A DNA stretch of 64,000 nucleotides from Rhodovulum steppense. GTDB taxonomy: Bacteria; Pseudomonadota; Alphaproteobacteria; Rhodobacterales; Rhodobacteraceae. Location of the stretch: positions 156,292 to 220,291 of the forward strand of contig NZ_SLVM01000003.1 of NCBI RefSeq assembly GCF_004339675.1, given 5' to 3'. Both the position numbers and the translations under genes were made by a program. The notes under the pieces were generated by a model, which did not search any database, was not told where the DNA came from, and worked only from the letters and a program-made list of their open reading frames with translations. This document shows, one piece after another, positions 27,683 through 34,910 of this stretch (its first letter is position 1; every line of letters starts with the position of its first letter).

Positions 27683-28734
27683 GTGCCGAAACGCAAGCCC
27701 CCGACCGCCGCGGCCTGCCCGACTGGGCCTGGTATGCCGGGCTGCCGGTCGCGGCGCTGGCCTGGTGGCTGGCCTATGGGCAGCTTGTGCCCTTCTCGGA
27801 ATGGGTCGTGTCGCTGCTGCCGGTCGACCGCCACAGCCATACCGGCGAGGCGCTGGCCTTCTTCGTCTATGACGTGCCCAAGGTATTGCTGCTGCTGACG
27901 CTGATCGTCTTCGTCACCGGCGTCCTGCGCAGCTGGTTCAGCCCGGAAAAGACCCGCGCGATCCTGGCCGGGCGGCGCCAGATCTGGGGCTATCCGCTGG
28001 CCGCCACCCTCGGCGTGATGACGCCGTTCTGTTCCTGCTCGTCGGTGCCGCTGTTCATCGGCTTCGTCTCGGCGGGCATTCCGCTGGGCGTGACGTTTTC
28101 CTTCCTGATCGCCGGGCCGATGGTCGGGCCGGTGGGGCTGGGCCTGCTCTACGGTCTGGTCGGCTGGCAGGTCGCGACGCTCTACCTGGTCTTCGGCTTC
28201 ACCATCGCGACGGTGGCAGGCTGGGTGCTGGGCCGGATGCGGCTGGAACGCTTCCTTCAGGACTGGGTGCGCGAACTGACCGCCGCGCCGGTGGGCGATC
28301 TGCCGCAAGAGCGGCTGGGGATGGTCGACCGGCTGAAGATCGGGCTGGACCAGGTGCGCGAGATCGTCGGCCGGGTCTGGATCTGGGTCGTCGTCGGCAT
28401 TTCCATCGGCGCGCTGATCCACGGCTATGTGCCCGAGGCGGTGATGCTGCGCATCATGGGCGGCGAGGCGTGGTGGTCGGTTCCGGCGGCCGTCGTCGTG
28501 GGCGTGCCGATGTATACCAATGCCGCGGGCGTCATCCCGATCGTCGAGGCGCTTCTGGGCAAGGGGGCCGCGCTGGGCACGGTGCTGGCCTTCATGATGA
28601 GCGTGATCGCCCTGTCGCTGCCCGAGATGATCATCCTGAAACAGGTGCTGACGCTGCGCCTGATCGCGATCTTCGTCGCCGTTGTCAGCCTGGGCATCCT
28701 CGCCACCGGCTTTCTGTTCAACGCCATCGTCTGA
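27679..28734 (+). CDS. arsP: ArsP-like permease (DUF318)
   Basis: A 351-residue membrane protein with eight or more transmembrane helices. The defining DUF318 segment is MTPFCSCSSVPLFIGFVSAGIP at residues about 114-135, with two cysteines needed for arsenical transport in ArsP, and the repeat PMYTNAAGVIPIVEALLGKG near residue 277. Characterised ArsP proteins export trivalent methyl- and aryl-arsenicals. The setting (arsR upstream, thioredoxin-like gene downstream, Arx cluster beyond) supports an arsenic role; other metal or organic cargo is possible. Confidence 0.82.
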   Translation: MSAETQAPDRRGLPDWAWYAGLPVAALAWWLAYGQLVPFSEWVVSLLPVDRHSHTGEALAFFVYDVPKVLLLLTLIVFVTGVLRSWFSPEKTRAILAGRRQIWGYPLAATLGVMTPFCSCSSVPLFIGFVSAGIPLGVTFSFLIAGPMVGPVGLGLLYGLVGWQVATLYLVFGFTIATVAGWVLGRMRLERFLQDWVRELTAAPVGDLPQERLGMVDRLKIGLDQVREIVGRVWIWVVVGISIGALIHGYVPEAVMLRIMGGEAWWSVPAAVVVGVPMYTNAAGVIPIVEALLGKGAALGTVLAFMMSVIALSLPEMIILKQVLTLRLIAIFVAVVSLGILATGFLFNAIV

Positions 28735-28750
28735 CCGAAAGGAGACGCCC

Positions 28751-28987
28751 ATGAAAACCGTCAAGGTCTACGGCCCCGGCTGCAAGCGCTGCGAGACGAC
28801 CGAGCAGATGGTGCGCGAGACCGCCGCCCGCCTCGGGCTGGAGGTCGAGGTCGAAAAGGTGACCGACGCCCGGTCCATCGCCATGGCCGGCGTGATGTCC
28901 ACCCCGGGTATAAGCGTCGATGGCAAGCTGGTGCATGCCGGCGGGCTGCCCGATGCGGTCAGGCTTGAAGCCTGGCTGTCGGCCTGA
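28751..28987 (+). CDS. Small thioredoxin-fold redox protein (CxxC)
   Basis: A 78-residue protein of the 'redox-active disulfide protein 2' (MTH895/TM0996) type: KTVKVYGPGCKRCETTEQMV with CKRC at residues 10-13, and the cis-proline segment MSTPGISVDGKLVHAGG. It could serve as a disulfide reductant in arsenical handling. These proteins commonly follow DUF318 permeases. AAGGAG lies before the start, 17 bp after the permease stop. Confidence 0.9.
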   Translation: MKTVKVYGPGCKRCETTEQMVRETAARLGLEVEVEKVTDARSIAMAGVMSTPGISVDGKLVHAGGLPDAVRLEAWLSA

Positions 28988-29014
28988 CAGGATCGTCCGG
29001 CGGAGGAGCCGTTG

Positions 29015-29926
29015 ATGAGATTCCGATTGCTGGCCACCATTGCCGCGGCCCTGCCGACATATGCGCTGGCCGATGTGCTGGAGGTTCAGCCCGTCGCTGA
29101 CGATGTCTGGGCCATCGTCGGCCCGATGGAACAGCGCGACCCCCAGAACCTGGGCAACAACGCCACTTTCGGCCTTGTCGTGACCGGCGCGGGTGCGGTG
29201 CTGATCGACCCGGGCGGGTCGTGGCAGGGGGCCGAGATGCTGCATGCGGCGATCCGCGGCGTGACCGACCAGCCGGTGACCCATGTCATCAATACCGGCG
29301 GGCAGGATCACCGCTGGCTGGGCAATGGCTACTGGCAGGCGCAGGGGGCGACCGTGATCGCCTCGGTGGCCGCCGTCGCGGACCAGCAGGACCGCGCCTC
29401 GATGCAGATGACGGGGCTGGCCGAGCTGATCGGCGACGGGCTTGCGGGCACCGAGCCCAGCCATGCGGATGTGACCTTCGAGACCGATCACACGCTGGAC
29501 CTGGGCGGGATGAGCTTCGAGATCATGCATCGCGGCCCGGCGCATACGCCCGGCGACAGCTTCGTCTGGCTGGACGAACGCGGCGTGATGTTCACCGGCG
29601 ACATCGTCTATGTCGGGCGCATCCTGGGCGTCGGCCCGCAATCCGACGCCAAAAGCTGGATCGAGATGTTCGAGGCGATGGCCGCCGTCCAGCCCGCCCA
29701 TATCGTGCCCGGCCACGGCCCCGCCACGGATCTCGCCACCGCGCGACGCGACAGCTACGATTACCTGGTGAACCTGCGCATGCGGATCGGCGCGCTGATC
29801 GAGGACGGCGGCACCATGATCGACGCCCCCGGCATCGACCAGTCCGACTGGGCGTATCTGGACCAGTTCGACAGCCTCGCGGGCCGCAACGCCCAGGCCA
29901 CCTATGAGCAGATGGAATGGGAGTGA
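29015..29926 (+). CDS. Exported metallo-beta-lactamase-fold protein with altered metal site
   Basis: A 303-residue protein with a signal peptide (MRFRLLATIAAALPTYALA) and MBL fold: LIDPGG (about residue 66), THVINTGGQDHRWLGN (about 89-104), RGPAHTPGD (His and Asp, about 174-182), FTGDIVYVGR, and HIVPGHGP. The canonical HxHxDH site is GGQDH, so two metal-1 histidines are missing while the Asp-His and later His residues remain; one metal site may be lost or rebuilt. SoxH-like quinoprotein-associated MBL proteins can show this. GGAGGAG precedes ATG 29015. It sits between the ars genes and the Arx regulators. Confidence 0.82.
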   Translation: MRFRLLATIAAALPTYALADVLEVQPVADDVWAIVGPMEQRDPQNLGNNATFGLVVTGAGAVLIDPGGSWQGAEMLHAAIRGVTDQPVTHVINTGGQDHRWLGNGYWQAQGATVIASVAAVADQQDRASMQMTGLAELIGDGLAGTEPSHADVTFETDHTLDLGGMSFEIMHRGPAHTPGDSFVWLDERGVMFTGDIVYVGRILGVGPQSDAKSWIEMFEAMAAVQPAHIVPGHGPATDLATARRDSYDYLVNLRMRIGALIEDGGTMIDAPGIDQSDWAYLDQFDSLAGRNAQATYEQMEWE

Positions 29927-29949
29927 GGCCCGCCCCCCGGACGGGCCTC
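29925..29949 (+). terminator. Stem-loop after the MBL gene
   Basis: GAGGCCCG and CGGGCCTC form an 8-bp stem with a 9-base C-rich loop, starting at the stop codon. No T-run. It separates the ars-type operon from the ArxX-like gene. Confidence 0.5.
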
Positions 29950-30032
29950 GCGGGGTAGCGCGCCCGAAGTTCTCCGGTCGCGAAACGCGCCGCGCCGGTC
30001 TGACAAGGGGGTGCGCGCAGGAGACAGGCGGC

Positions 30033-30911
30033 ATGACGGGCGCGGTGCTTTCAAGGCGGCGGCTGACGGCGGGACTGGCCGCAGCGCTGGCGCTTGCAGG
30101 CCCCGCCCGTCCGCAAGGCATCGTCGAACGGGCCGCACCGCTGCGCATCGGGCTGACCCCGGTCTTTCTGGACAATGAATGGCGCGTGCTCGAAGCGCTG
30201 GCCGCCCATGTCCGCGGCGTCACCGGCCGCGAGGTCGAGTTCGTCCAGCGCCGCACCTACAAGGAGGTCGTGGCGCTGCTGCTGCTGGGCGAACTGGATG
30301 CCGCCTGGCTGTGCGGCTATCCGTTCCTGCAACATGCCGACCGGCTGAGCGTGCTGGCGATCCCGCTCTGGCAGGGCCAGCCACGCTATCAATCCTATCT
30401 CATCACCGCCGAGAACCGCCGGGCGTCAGGGCTGGCCGATCTGCGCGGCGACATCCATGCCTATTCCGACCCGGATTCGAATTCCGGCCATCTGGTGACG
30501 GTGGCCGAACTGATCAGGCTGGGCGAACGGCCCGAGGCGTTCTTTGCGCGCAGCTTCTTCACCTTCGGCCATCGCAACGTGGTGCGCGCGGTGGCCCGTC
30601 GGCTGGCCGGATCGGGCAGCGTGGATGGCTATGTCTACGACACGCTGGCCGAGACAGAGCCCGATCTGGTCGCGCGCACCCGCATCCTGTGGCGGTCGGA
30701 CTGGCACGGCTTTCCGCCCATCGTGATCCCGTCCGAGGCCAGCGACAGCCCCGCCGCGCGCGCGCTGGACCGCGCGCTGTTCGGCATGGCCGGGACCGGG
30801 CCGGGGCGCGATGTTCTGCGCCTGTTGCAGCTTGACGGTTTCGCCCGGCCCGCCCCCGACAGTTTCGACAGCATCGCCGCGCTGATGGCGCGCGTGGCCG
30901 ACCGGGGCTAG
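30033..30911 (+). CDS. arxX: PhnD-type periplasmic oxyanion sensor, ArxX/AioX-like
   Basis: A 292-residue PhnD-family binding protein with signal sequence (SRRRLTAGLAAALALAGPARPQG). Core segments are LRIGLTPVFLDNEWRVLEALAAHV, RRTYKEVVALLLLGELDAAWLCGYPFLQ and HAYSDPDSNSGH. The single mature cysteine (about residue 94, in WLCGYPF) sits at the pocket edge, the place where AioX-type arsenite sensors carry their As(III)-binding Cys. The gene is 3 bp upstream of a membrane histidine kinase and an NtrC-type regulator, the AioXSR/ArxXSR arrangement. It should present arsenite to the kinase sensor. A phosphite/phosphonate ligand is the alternative, but no ABC genes are near. Confidence 0.78.
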   Translation: MTGAVLSRRRLTAGLAAALALAGPARPQGIVERAAPLRIGLTPVFLDNEWRVLEALAAHVRGVTGREVEFVQRRTYKEVVALLLLGELDAAWLCGYPFLQHADRLSVLAIPLWQGQPRYQSYLITAENRRASGLADLRGDIHAYSDPDSNSGHLVTVAELIRLGERPEAFFARSFFTFGHRNVVRAVARRLAGSGSVDGYVYDTLAETEPDLVARTRILWRSDWHGFPPIVIPSEASDSPAARALDRALFGMAGTGPGRDVLRLLQLDGFARPAPDSFDSIAALMARVADRG

Positions 30912-30914
30912 GCG

Positions 30915-32348
30915 ATGGGCACGCGCCTGCCGCTTCCGCTCAGTCTGCGCGTGCCGCTGATCGTGGCAGGGCTGATGGTGCTGATGGGGGTGATCGCTTC
31001 GCAACTGGTGGTCACCTCGCTGGTGCGCTCGCAGGAACGCCAGTTGGCCGATCTGGCGCAAAGCGAGTTCGCCACGCTGTCGACCACGCTGGCACCGCTG
31101 ATCCAGCGCGAGGATCTGTGGGAGATGTTCGACGCGCTGGACCGCGCCACGTTTCAGGCAGGACGCTTCGCCCCGGCGGCGGCCAGCCTCGTGGATGCGC
31201 GCGGGCAGGTCATCGTCTCGACCCGGCCCGAGCGTCACCCGATCGGCAGCCCGGGCGTAGCCCTGATCGCGGGCGCGGTGCCGCTGGAGGATCTGTCCTA
31301 TGACAATGCGCGCGAGCTGATCTCGGTCCGGCAGGTGGTGGAATACCAGGGCCGCCCGGTCGCCCAGCTTGTCATTGATTTCAACGCCTCCGAACTGGCG
31401 GCCGAGCGTCGCCGGGCCTGGTTCTGGCTGATCGCCGGGAACACGGCGGCGACCCTGATCTTGGCGCTTGCGGGCTATCTGCTGATCCGCCGGGTGCTGG
31501 CGCCGATCGGGCGGCTCTCGCGCGAGATGTCGCGATCGGGCGGCGCCTCGCAGACCTTTCCCGAGGCGATGATCCCGCGCCACGATGTCGAGCTTGCCAA
31601 CCTTTACGACACCTACAACGCGATGATCCGCGCGGTCGAGGCGCGCGGCCAGACCGAGCGACGCTTGGCAGAGCGCGAGCGCTTCGTCAGCCTCGGGCGG
31701 CTGGCGGGCACGCTGGCGCATGAGATCAACAACCCGCTGGGGGGATTGCTGACCGCGGTCGATACGCTGAAACGGTTTCCCGACCGGGCCGATGTGGTCG
31801 GCAAATCGGCCGATATCCTGGAACGCGGGCTGAAGCAGATGCGCGACGTGGCGCGCGGGGCGCTGAACGTGCAGCGCAATTCGCAGGCCGGAACGCCGCT
31901 GTCCGCCGCGGATTTCGAGGATCTGCACCTGCTGATCCGCCCCGAGATCGAGCGCAAGGCGCAACGGCTGCACTGGCAGGTCGCCCCGGACGTGGCCGAT
32001 TGCGGCCGCCTGCCCGCCGGGCCGGTGCGGCAGGTGGTGCTGAACCTGTTGCTGAACGCCGCGGCGGCGACCGGGCCCGGGGCCGATCTTGGCCTGATCG
32101 CGCAGCGGGACGCGGGCGGGCTGCGCCTGACGATCTGGGATAGCGGCCCCGGCCTGCCGGACCACCTGCGGCCGCGGCTTCTGAGCGATGCGCCGGTCGA
32201 GCCGGGCGACGGGCTTGGCTTGCGGCTGGTGCGCGATCTGGTGCAGAGCATGGGGGGCGGGATCGCGCTGGGTCAGACGGCGGCAGGGCAGAACGCGATC
32301 CTGATCGACCTGCCGCTGGCCGAGGACGGGACCGGAACCGATGCTTGA
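30915..32348 (+). CDS. arxS: Membrane histidine kinase, ArxS/AioS-like
   Basis: A 477-residue sensor kinase: transmembrane helix about 14-34, periplasmic domain about 35-168, second helix about 170-192, HAMP-like linker, then HisKA with LAGTLAHEINNPLGGLLTA (phospho-His about residue 269) and HATPase_c with NLLLNAAAATG (N-box), WDSGPGLP (G1) and GDGLGLRLVRDL (G2). ATP-binding residues look intact. The periplasmic domain probably docks the ArxX-like receptor. It overlaps the response-regulator gene by 8 bp. Confidence 0.85.
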   Translation: MGTRLPLPLSLRVPLIVAGLMVLMGVIASQLVVTSLVRSQERQLADLAQSEFATLSTTLAPLIQREDLWEMFDALDRATFQAGRFAPAAASLVDARGQVIVSTRPERHPIGSPGVALIAGAVPLEDLSYDNARELISVRQVVEYQGRPVAQLVIDFNASELAAERRRAWFWLIAGNTAATLILALAGYLLIRRVLAPIGRLSREMSRSGGASQTFPEAMIPRHDVELANLYDTYNAMIRAVEARGQTERRLAERERFVSLGRLAGTLAHEINNPLGGLLTAVDTLKRFPDRADVVGKSADILERGLKQMRDVARGALNVQRNSQAGTPLSAADFEDLHLLIRPEIERKAQRLHWQVAPDVADCGRLPAGPVRQVVLNLLLNAAAATGPGADLGLIAQRDAGGLRLTIWDSGPGLPDHLRPRLLSDAPVEPGDGLGLRLVRDLVQSMGGGIALGQTAAGQNAILIDLPLAEDGTGTDA

Positions 32349-33600
32349 GGGCCGCCATATCGCGCTAGTCGAGGATGACGAGGTTCTGGGCGCGGCGCTG
32401 CTGCACCGGCTGGAACTTGAAGGCGCGCGGGTGGTCTGGCTCAAGACGCTGCACCGCGCGCTGGGTGCGCTGCGCACGCCGCGCCATCCCTTCGACGCGG
32501 TGCTCTGCGACATCCGCCTGCCCGACGGCACCGGCGAAGAGCTGTTCACCCGTCTGTGCGAACATGCCATGCCGCCGCCCTTCGTCTTCATGACCGGGCA
32601 GGGCGAGACCGACCAGGCGGTGCGGCTGCTGCGTTCGGGCGCGGCCGATTACGTCCTGAAACCGTTCGAGCCCGGCGACGTGATCGAGCGGCTGGCGCAG
32701 GTCTCGGCCCCGCTGCCGGTGTCGGGGGGCGGCGCGTGGTTCGGCATCTCGCCCGCGATCCGGGCGCTTGACGACGAGATCACGCGCATCGCCGACCGGC
32801 CCGAGCCGGTGCTGATCCTGGGCGAGGCGGGCACCGGCAAGCGCATGGTGGCGGAACGCCTGCACGCGGTTTCCGACCGGCGCGCGGCGCCCCTGGTCGC
32901 ACTCGACCTGACCCGGCTTGCCCCCGCCGAGGCGCAGGCGGCGCTGTTCGACCCGCAAACCGGGGCTTTCGCGCGGGCGGGCGAGGGGATCGTCCTTCTG
33001 GAACAGATCGCGGCGGCCGATGACGCGGTGCAGGCGGCGCTGGTGACGCGCATCTGGTCTGCCGGGGCAGGCCCGCGGATCGTCGCCACCGGCGGCCCGG
33101 ATCTGGGCCGGGCGGACCTGCGCCCGGATCTCTATTTCCACGTCTCGGTGCTGCGCCTTGCCATCCCGCCGCTGCGCGACCGGCCCGAGGATGCGATCTG
33201 GCTGATGACGCGGCTGTTCGAGGGGCTGAATGCCCGGCGCGACACGCCCTTGCACGGCATCTCGGCCCAGGCCGAGGCCGCTGCCCGCGCCCATGACTGG
33301 CCCGGAAACGGGCGCGAGATCCGTGCCCGTCTGATCCGCGCGATGGCGATGGCGCGGGGCGAGATGCTGTTTCCCTCGGACCTGTTCCCCGAGGGCGTGC
33401 CGGGCGCACAGGGCACCGAGGCCGGAGACAGCGCCTTTCTGTCGCTTGCCGCCACCCGCGACGCCGCCGAGAAGGCCCAGATCGAACGCGCGCTGGCCCG
33501 CTGCGAGGGCTCGCTGACCGAGGCGGCGCGGCTGTTGCAGGTCGGGCGCTCGACGCTGTGGGAAAAGATGCAGAAGCTGGGGATCACACCGCGCGAGTGA
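32341..33600 (+). CDS. arxR: NtrC-family response regulator, ArxR/AioR-like, with altered GAFTGA loop
   Basis: A 419-residue protein: receiver domain (about 1-125; EDD at 11-13, phospho-Asp in VLCDIRLPDG, Lys in YVLKPFEPG), AAA+ domain (about 140-345; Walker A LGEAGTGKR) and Fis-type HTH (LTEAARLLQVGRSTLWEKMQKLGI). The sigma-54 contact loop, normally GAFTGA, reads GAFARA, and Walker B is also weak (GIVLLEQI). Such divergence occurs in Rhodobacter capsulatus NtrC, which activates sigma-70 promoters. The regulator likely controls the Arx operon that begins 205 bp downstream behind a double palindrome. Confidence 0.85.
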   Translation: MLEGRHIALVEDDEVLGAALLHRLELEGARVVWLKTLHRALGALRTPRHPFDAVLCDIRLPDGTGEELFTRLCEHAMPPPFVFMTGQGETDQAVRLLRSGAADYVLKPFEPGDVIERLAQVSAPLPVSGGGAWFGISPAIRALDDEITRIADRPEPVLILGEAGTGKRMVAERLHAVSDRRAAPLVALDLTRLAPAEAQAALFDPQTGAFARAGEGIVLLEQIAAADDAVQAALVTRIWSAGAGPRIVATGGPDLGRADLRPDLYFHVSVLRLAIPPLRDRPEDAIWLMTRLFEGLNARRDTPLHGISAQAEAAARAHDWPGNGREIRARLIRAMAMARGEMLFPSDLFPEGVPGAQGTEAGDSAFLSLAATRDAAEKAQIERALARCEGSLTEAARLLQVGRSTLWEKMQKLGITPRE

Positions 33601-33602
33601 AT

Positions 33603-33651
33603 GTCCGGATTTCCGGACGGGGGCGGGGATCGGGCGTCCGGAAATCCGGAC
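33603..33651. repeat. Two inverted copies of a 14-bp dyad, between arxR and the Arx operon
   Basis: TCCGGATTTCCGGA (33604-33617) and its reverse complement TCCGGAAATCCGGA (33637-33650) are each imperfect palindromes and together form a perfect 17-bp stem (33603-33619 with 33635-33651) with a 15-base G-rich loop. A T6 run lies 15 bases further (33666-33671). It may be the terminator of arxXSR, a pair of operator sites for the arx promoter, or both. Confidence 0.7.
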
Positions 33652-33804
33652 GGCCGAAAATGATGTTTTTTCACAGAGCCTTGGCGGCCAGCACCCGCAC
33701 GACTCCGTGGTATGTCACGGCATACATTACGCTAGGCTGGGCAGTGGGAGAACCAAGCCAGCAGGCGTGCCGCCATGTGCCGCGCCTGCCGCCAGGGAGG
33801 TGGG

Positions 33805-34893
33805 ATGACCGCGATCCGCGCCAGCGACGCGCCGGGGCGAGTGCCTGCGGGACGGGTGCGCCTTGACAGGGCCGCCTGTCTCAGCGCGCAGCGCCCCGGC
33901 GCGCCTTGCACCGCCTGCGCCACGTCCTGCCCAGGCGCGGCGATCCGCATCGCCGGGCGCGATCTGCGCGTGGCCGAGGCCGCCTGTTCCGGCTGCGGCC
34001 TCTGCGCCCCGTCCTGCCCTACGGGTGCGATCACGGTGGCCGGGTTCGCGCCCGCCGCGCTTTTCGATTGCGCCCGCGTTCGCAAACCCGCCGCGGGCGC
34101 GGTCCGCCTGCCCTGCCTGGGCGGACTGACCCCCGAAACCCTGCGCGCGGCGCTGGCCCATGGCGATGTCGGGCTGATCGACCGCAGCTGGTGTGCCGCC
34201 TGCGCGCTGGGCCGGGGCAACGCCGCCCCCTGGGCCGGGGCCGTGGCCATCGTCAATGCCGAGATGCAGGCGCTGGACCTGCCCCAGCGGGTGCGCGTCC
34301 GGCCCGAACCGACGCATGTCTGGCGCGCCCGCCCCGCCCCCGCGCCCGCCGCCGACGCCCCCGCAAGGCGCGGGCTGTTCGACCGGCTGGCCCGCGCGGC
34401 GACGGCCGACCAGCCGCGCGACCCGCTGGCCGCGCTGCCCGGCACCGCACGCACCCCGGGGCCGGACGCCCGGGCCGCGCAACTCGCCGCGCTGGCGGGC
34501 GACAGGCCGCTGCCGCGCGCCCTGTTCCCGGCGCTGGAATTCACCGGGCAGCACAGCGATCTGGACGCGCTTGCACGGCTCTGCCCGACCCGGGCGCTGG
34601 CCTGCACCGAAACCGACAACGCCCGCGCGCTGATCTTCGATGCCATCGCCTGCATCGGCTGCGGCGCCTGCACGGGGTCGGGCGCGCTGCGTGCGATCCC
34701 GGCCCCCGAGGGCACCCACAAGGGCCCCGAAACGCTTGCGACCGAGCCGCGCGCGACCTGCCCCCGCTGCCGGATGCGGTTCACGCCCAGACCCGGGCAG
34801 ACCGCCTGCGCGGCCTGCGCCCGCGATACCGATCTTGCCGCGCTGGCCCATGGGCTGATGCGGCCAGGATCTGCCCAGACCGACCAAGAATGA
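33805..34893 (+). CDS. arxB2: Multi-cluster ferredoxin-like protein, ArxB2-like
   Basis: A 362-residue iron-sulfur protein at the head of the molybdoenzyme operon. Cys25 plus CTACATSCP (35-42) and CSGCGLCAPSCP (61-71) form two [4Fe-4S] sites. CIGCGACTGSGAL, near residue 286, lacks the fourth Cys, so the third site may be a [3Fe-4S] cluster or use another ligand. The C-terminus has CPRCRMRF...CAACARD, a zinc-ribbon or rubredoxin-like pair. ATG 33805 was preferred because GGGAGG lies just upstream; ATG 33775 is possible. An extra ferredoxin-like gene (arxB') before arxA is a feature of Arx operons. Likely a cytoplasmic electron carrier or maturation factor, as no Tat signal is seen. Confidence 0.78.
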   Translation: MTAIRASDAPGRVPAGRVRLDRAACLSAQRPGAPCTACATSCPGAAIRIAGRDLRVAEAACSGCGLCAPSCPTGAITVAGFAPAALFDCARVRKPAAGAVRLPCLGGLTPETLRAALAHGDVGLIDRSWCAACALGRGNAAPWAGAVAIVNAEMQALDLPQRVRVRPEPTHVWRARPAPAPAADAPARRGLFDRLARAATADQPRDPLAALPGTARTPGPDARAAQLAALAGDRPLPRALFPALEFTGQHSDLDALARLCPTRALACTETDNARALIFDAIACIGCGACTGSGALRAIPAPEGTHKGPETLATEPRATCPRCRMRFTPRPGQTACAACARDTDLAALAHGLMRPGSAQTDQE

Positions 34894-34910
34894 CCGGGAG
34901 GAACACCAAG

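Noticed and set aside
33672..33804. Sigma-54 -24/-12 promoter for the arx operon
   Set aside because: No GG-N10-GC element with acceptable context was found by eye; this supports, but does not prove, a non-sigma-54 mechanism.
33906..34910. Extension of arxA into the preceding ferredoxin-like gene (1164 residues)
   Set aside because: The added residues are arginine-rich and shadow the cysteine-patterned gene; Tat signal at 34911 is the true N-terminus.
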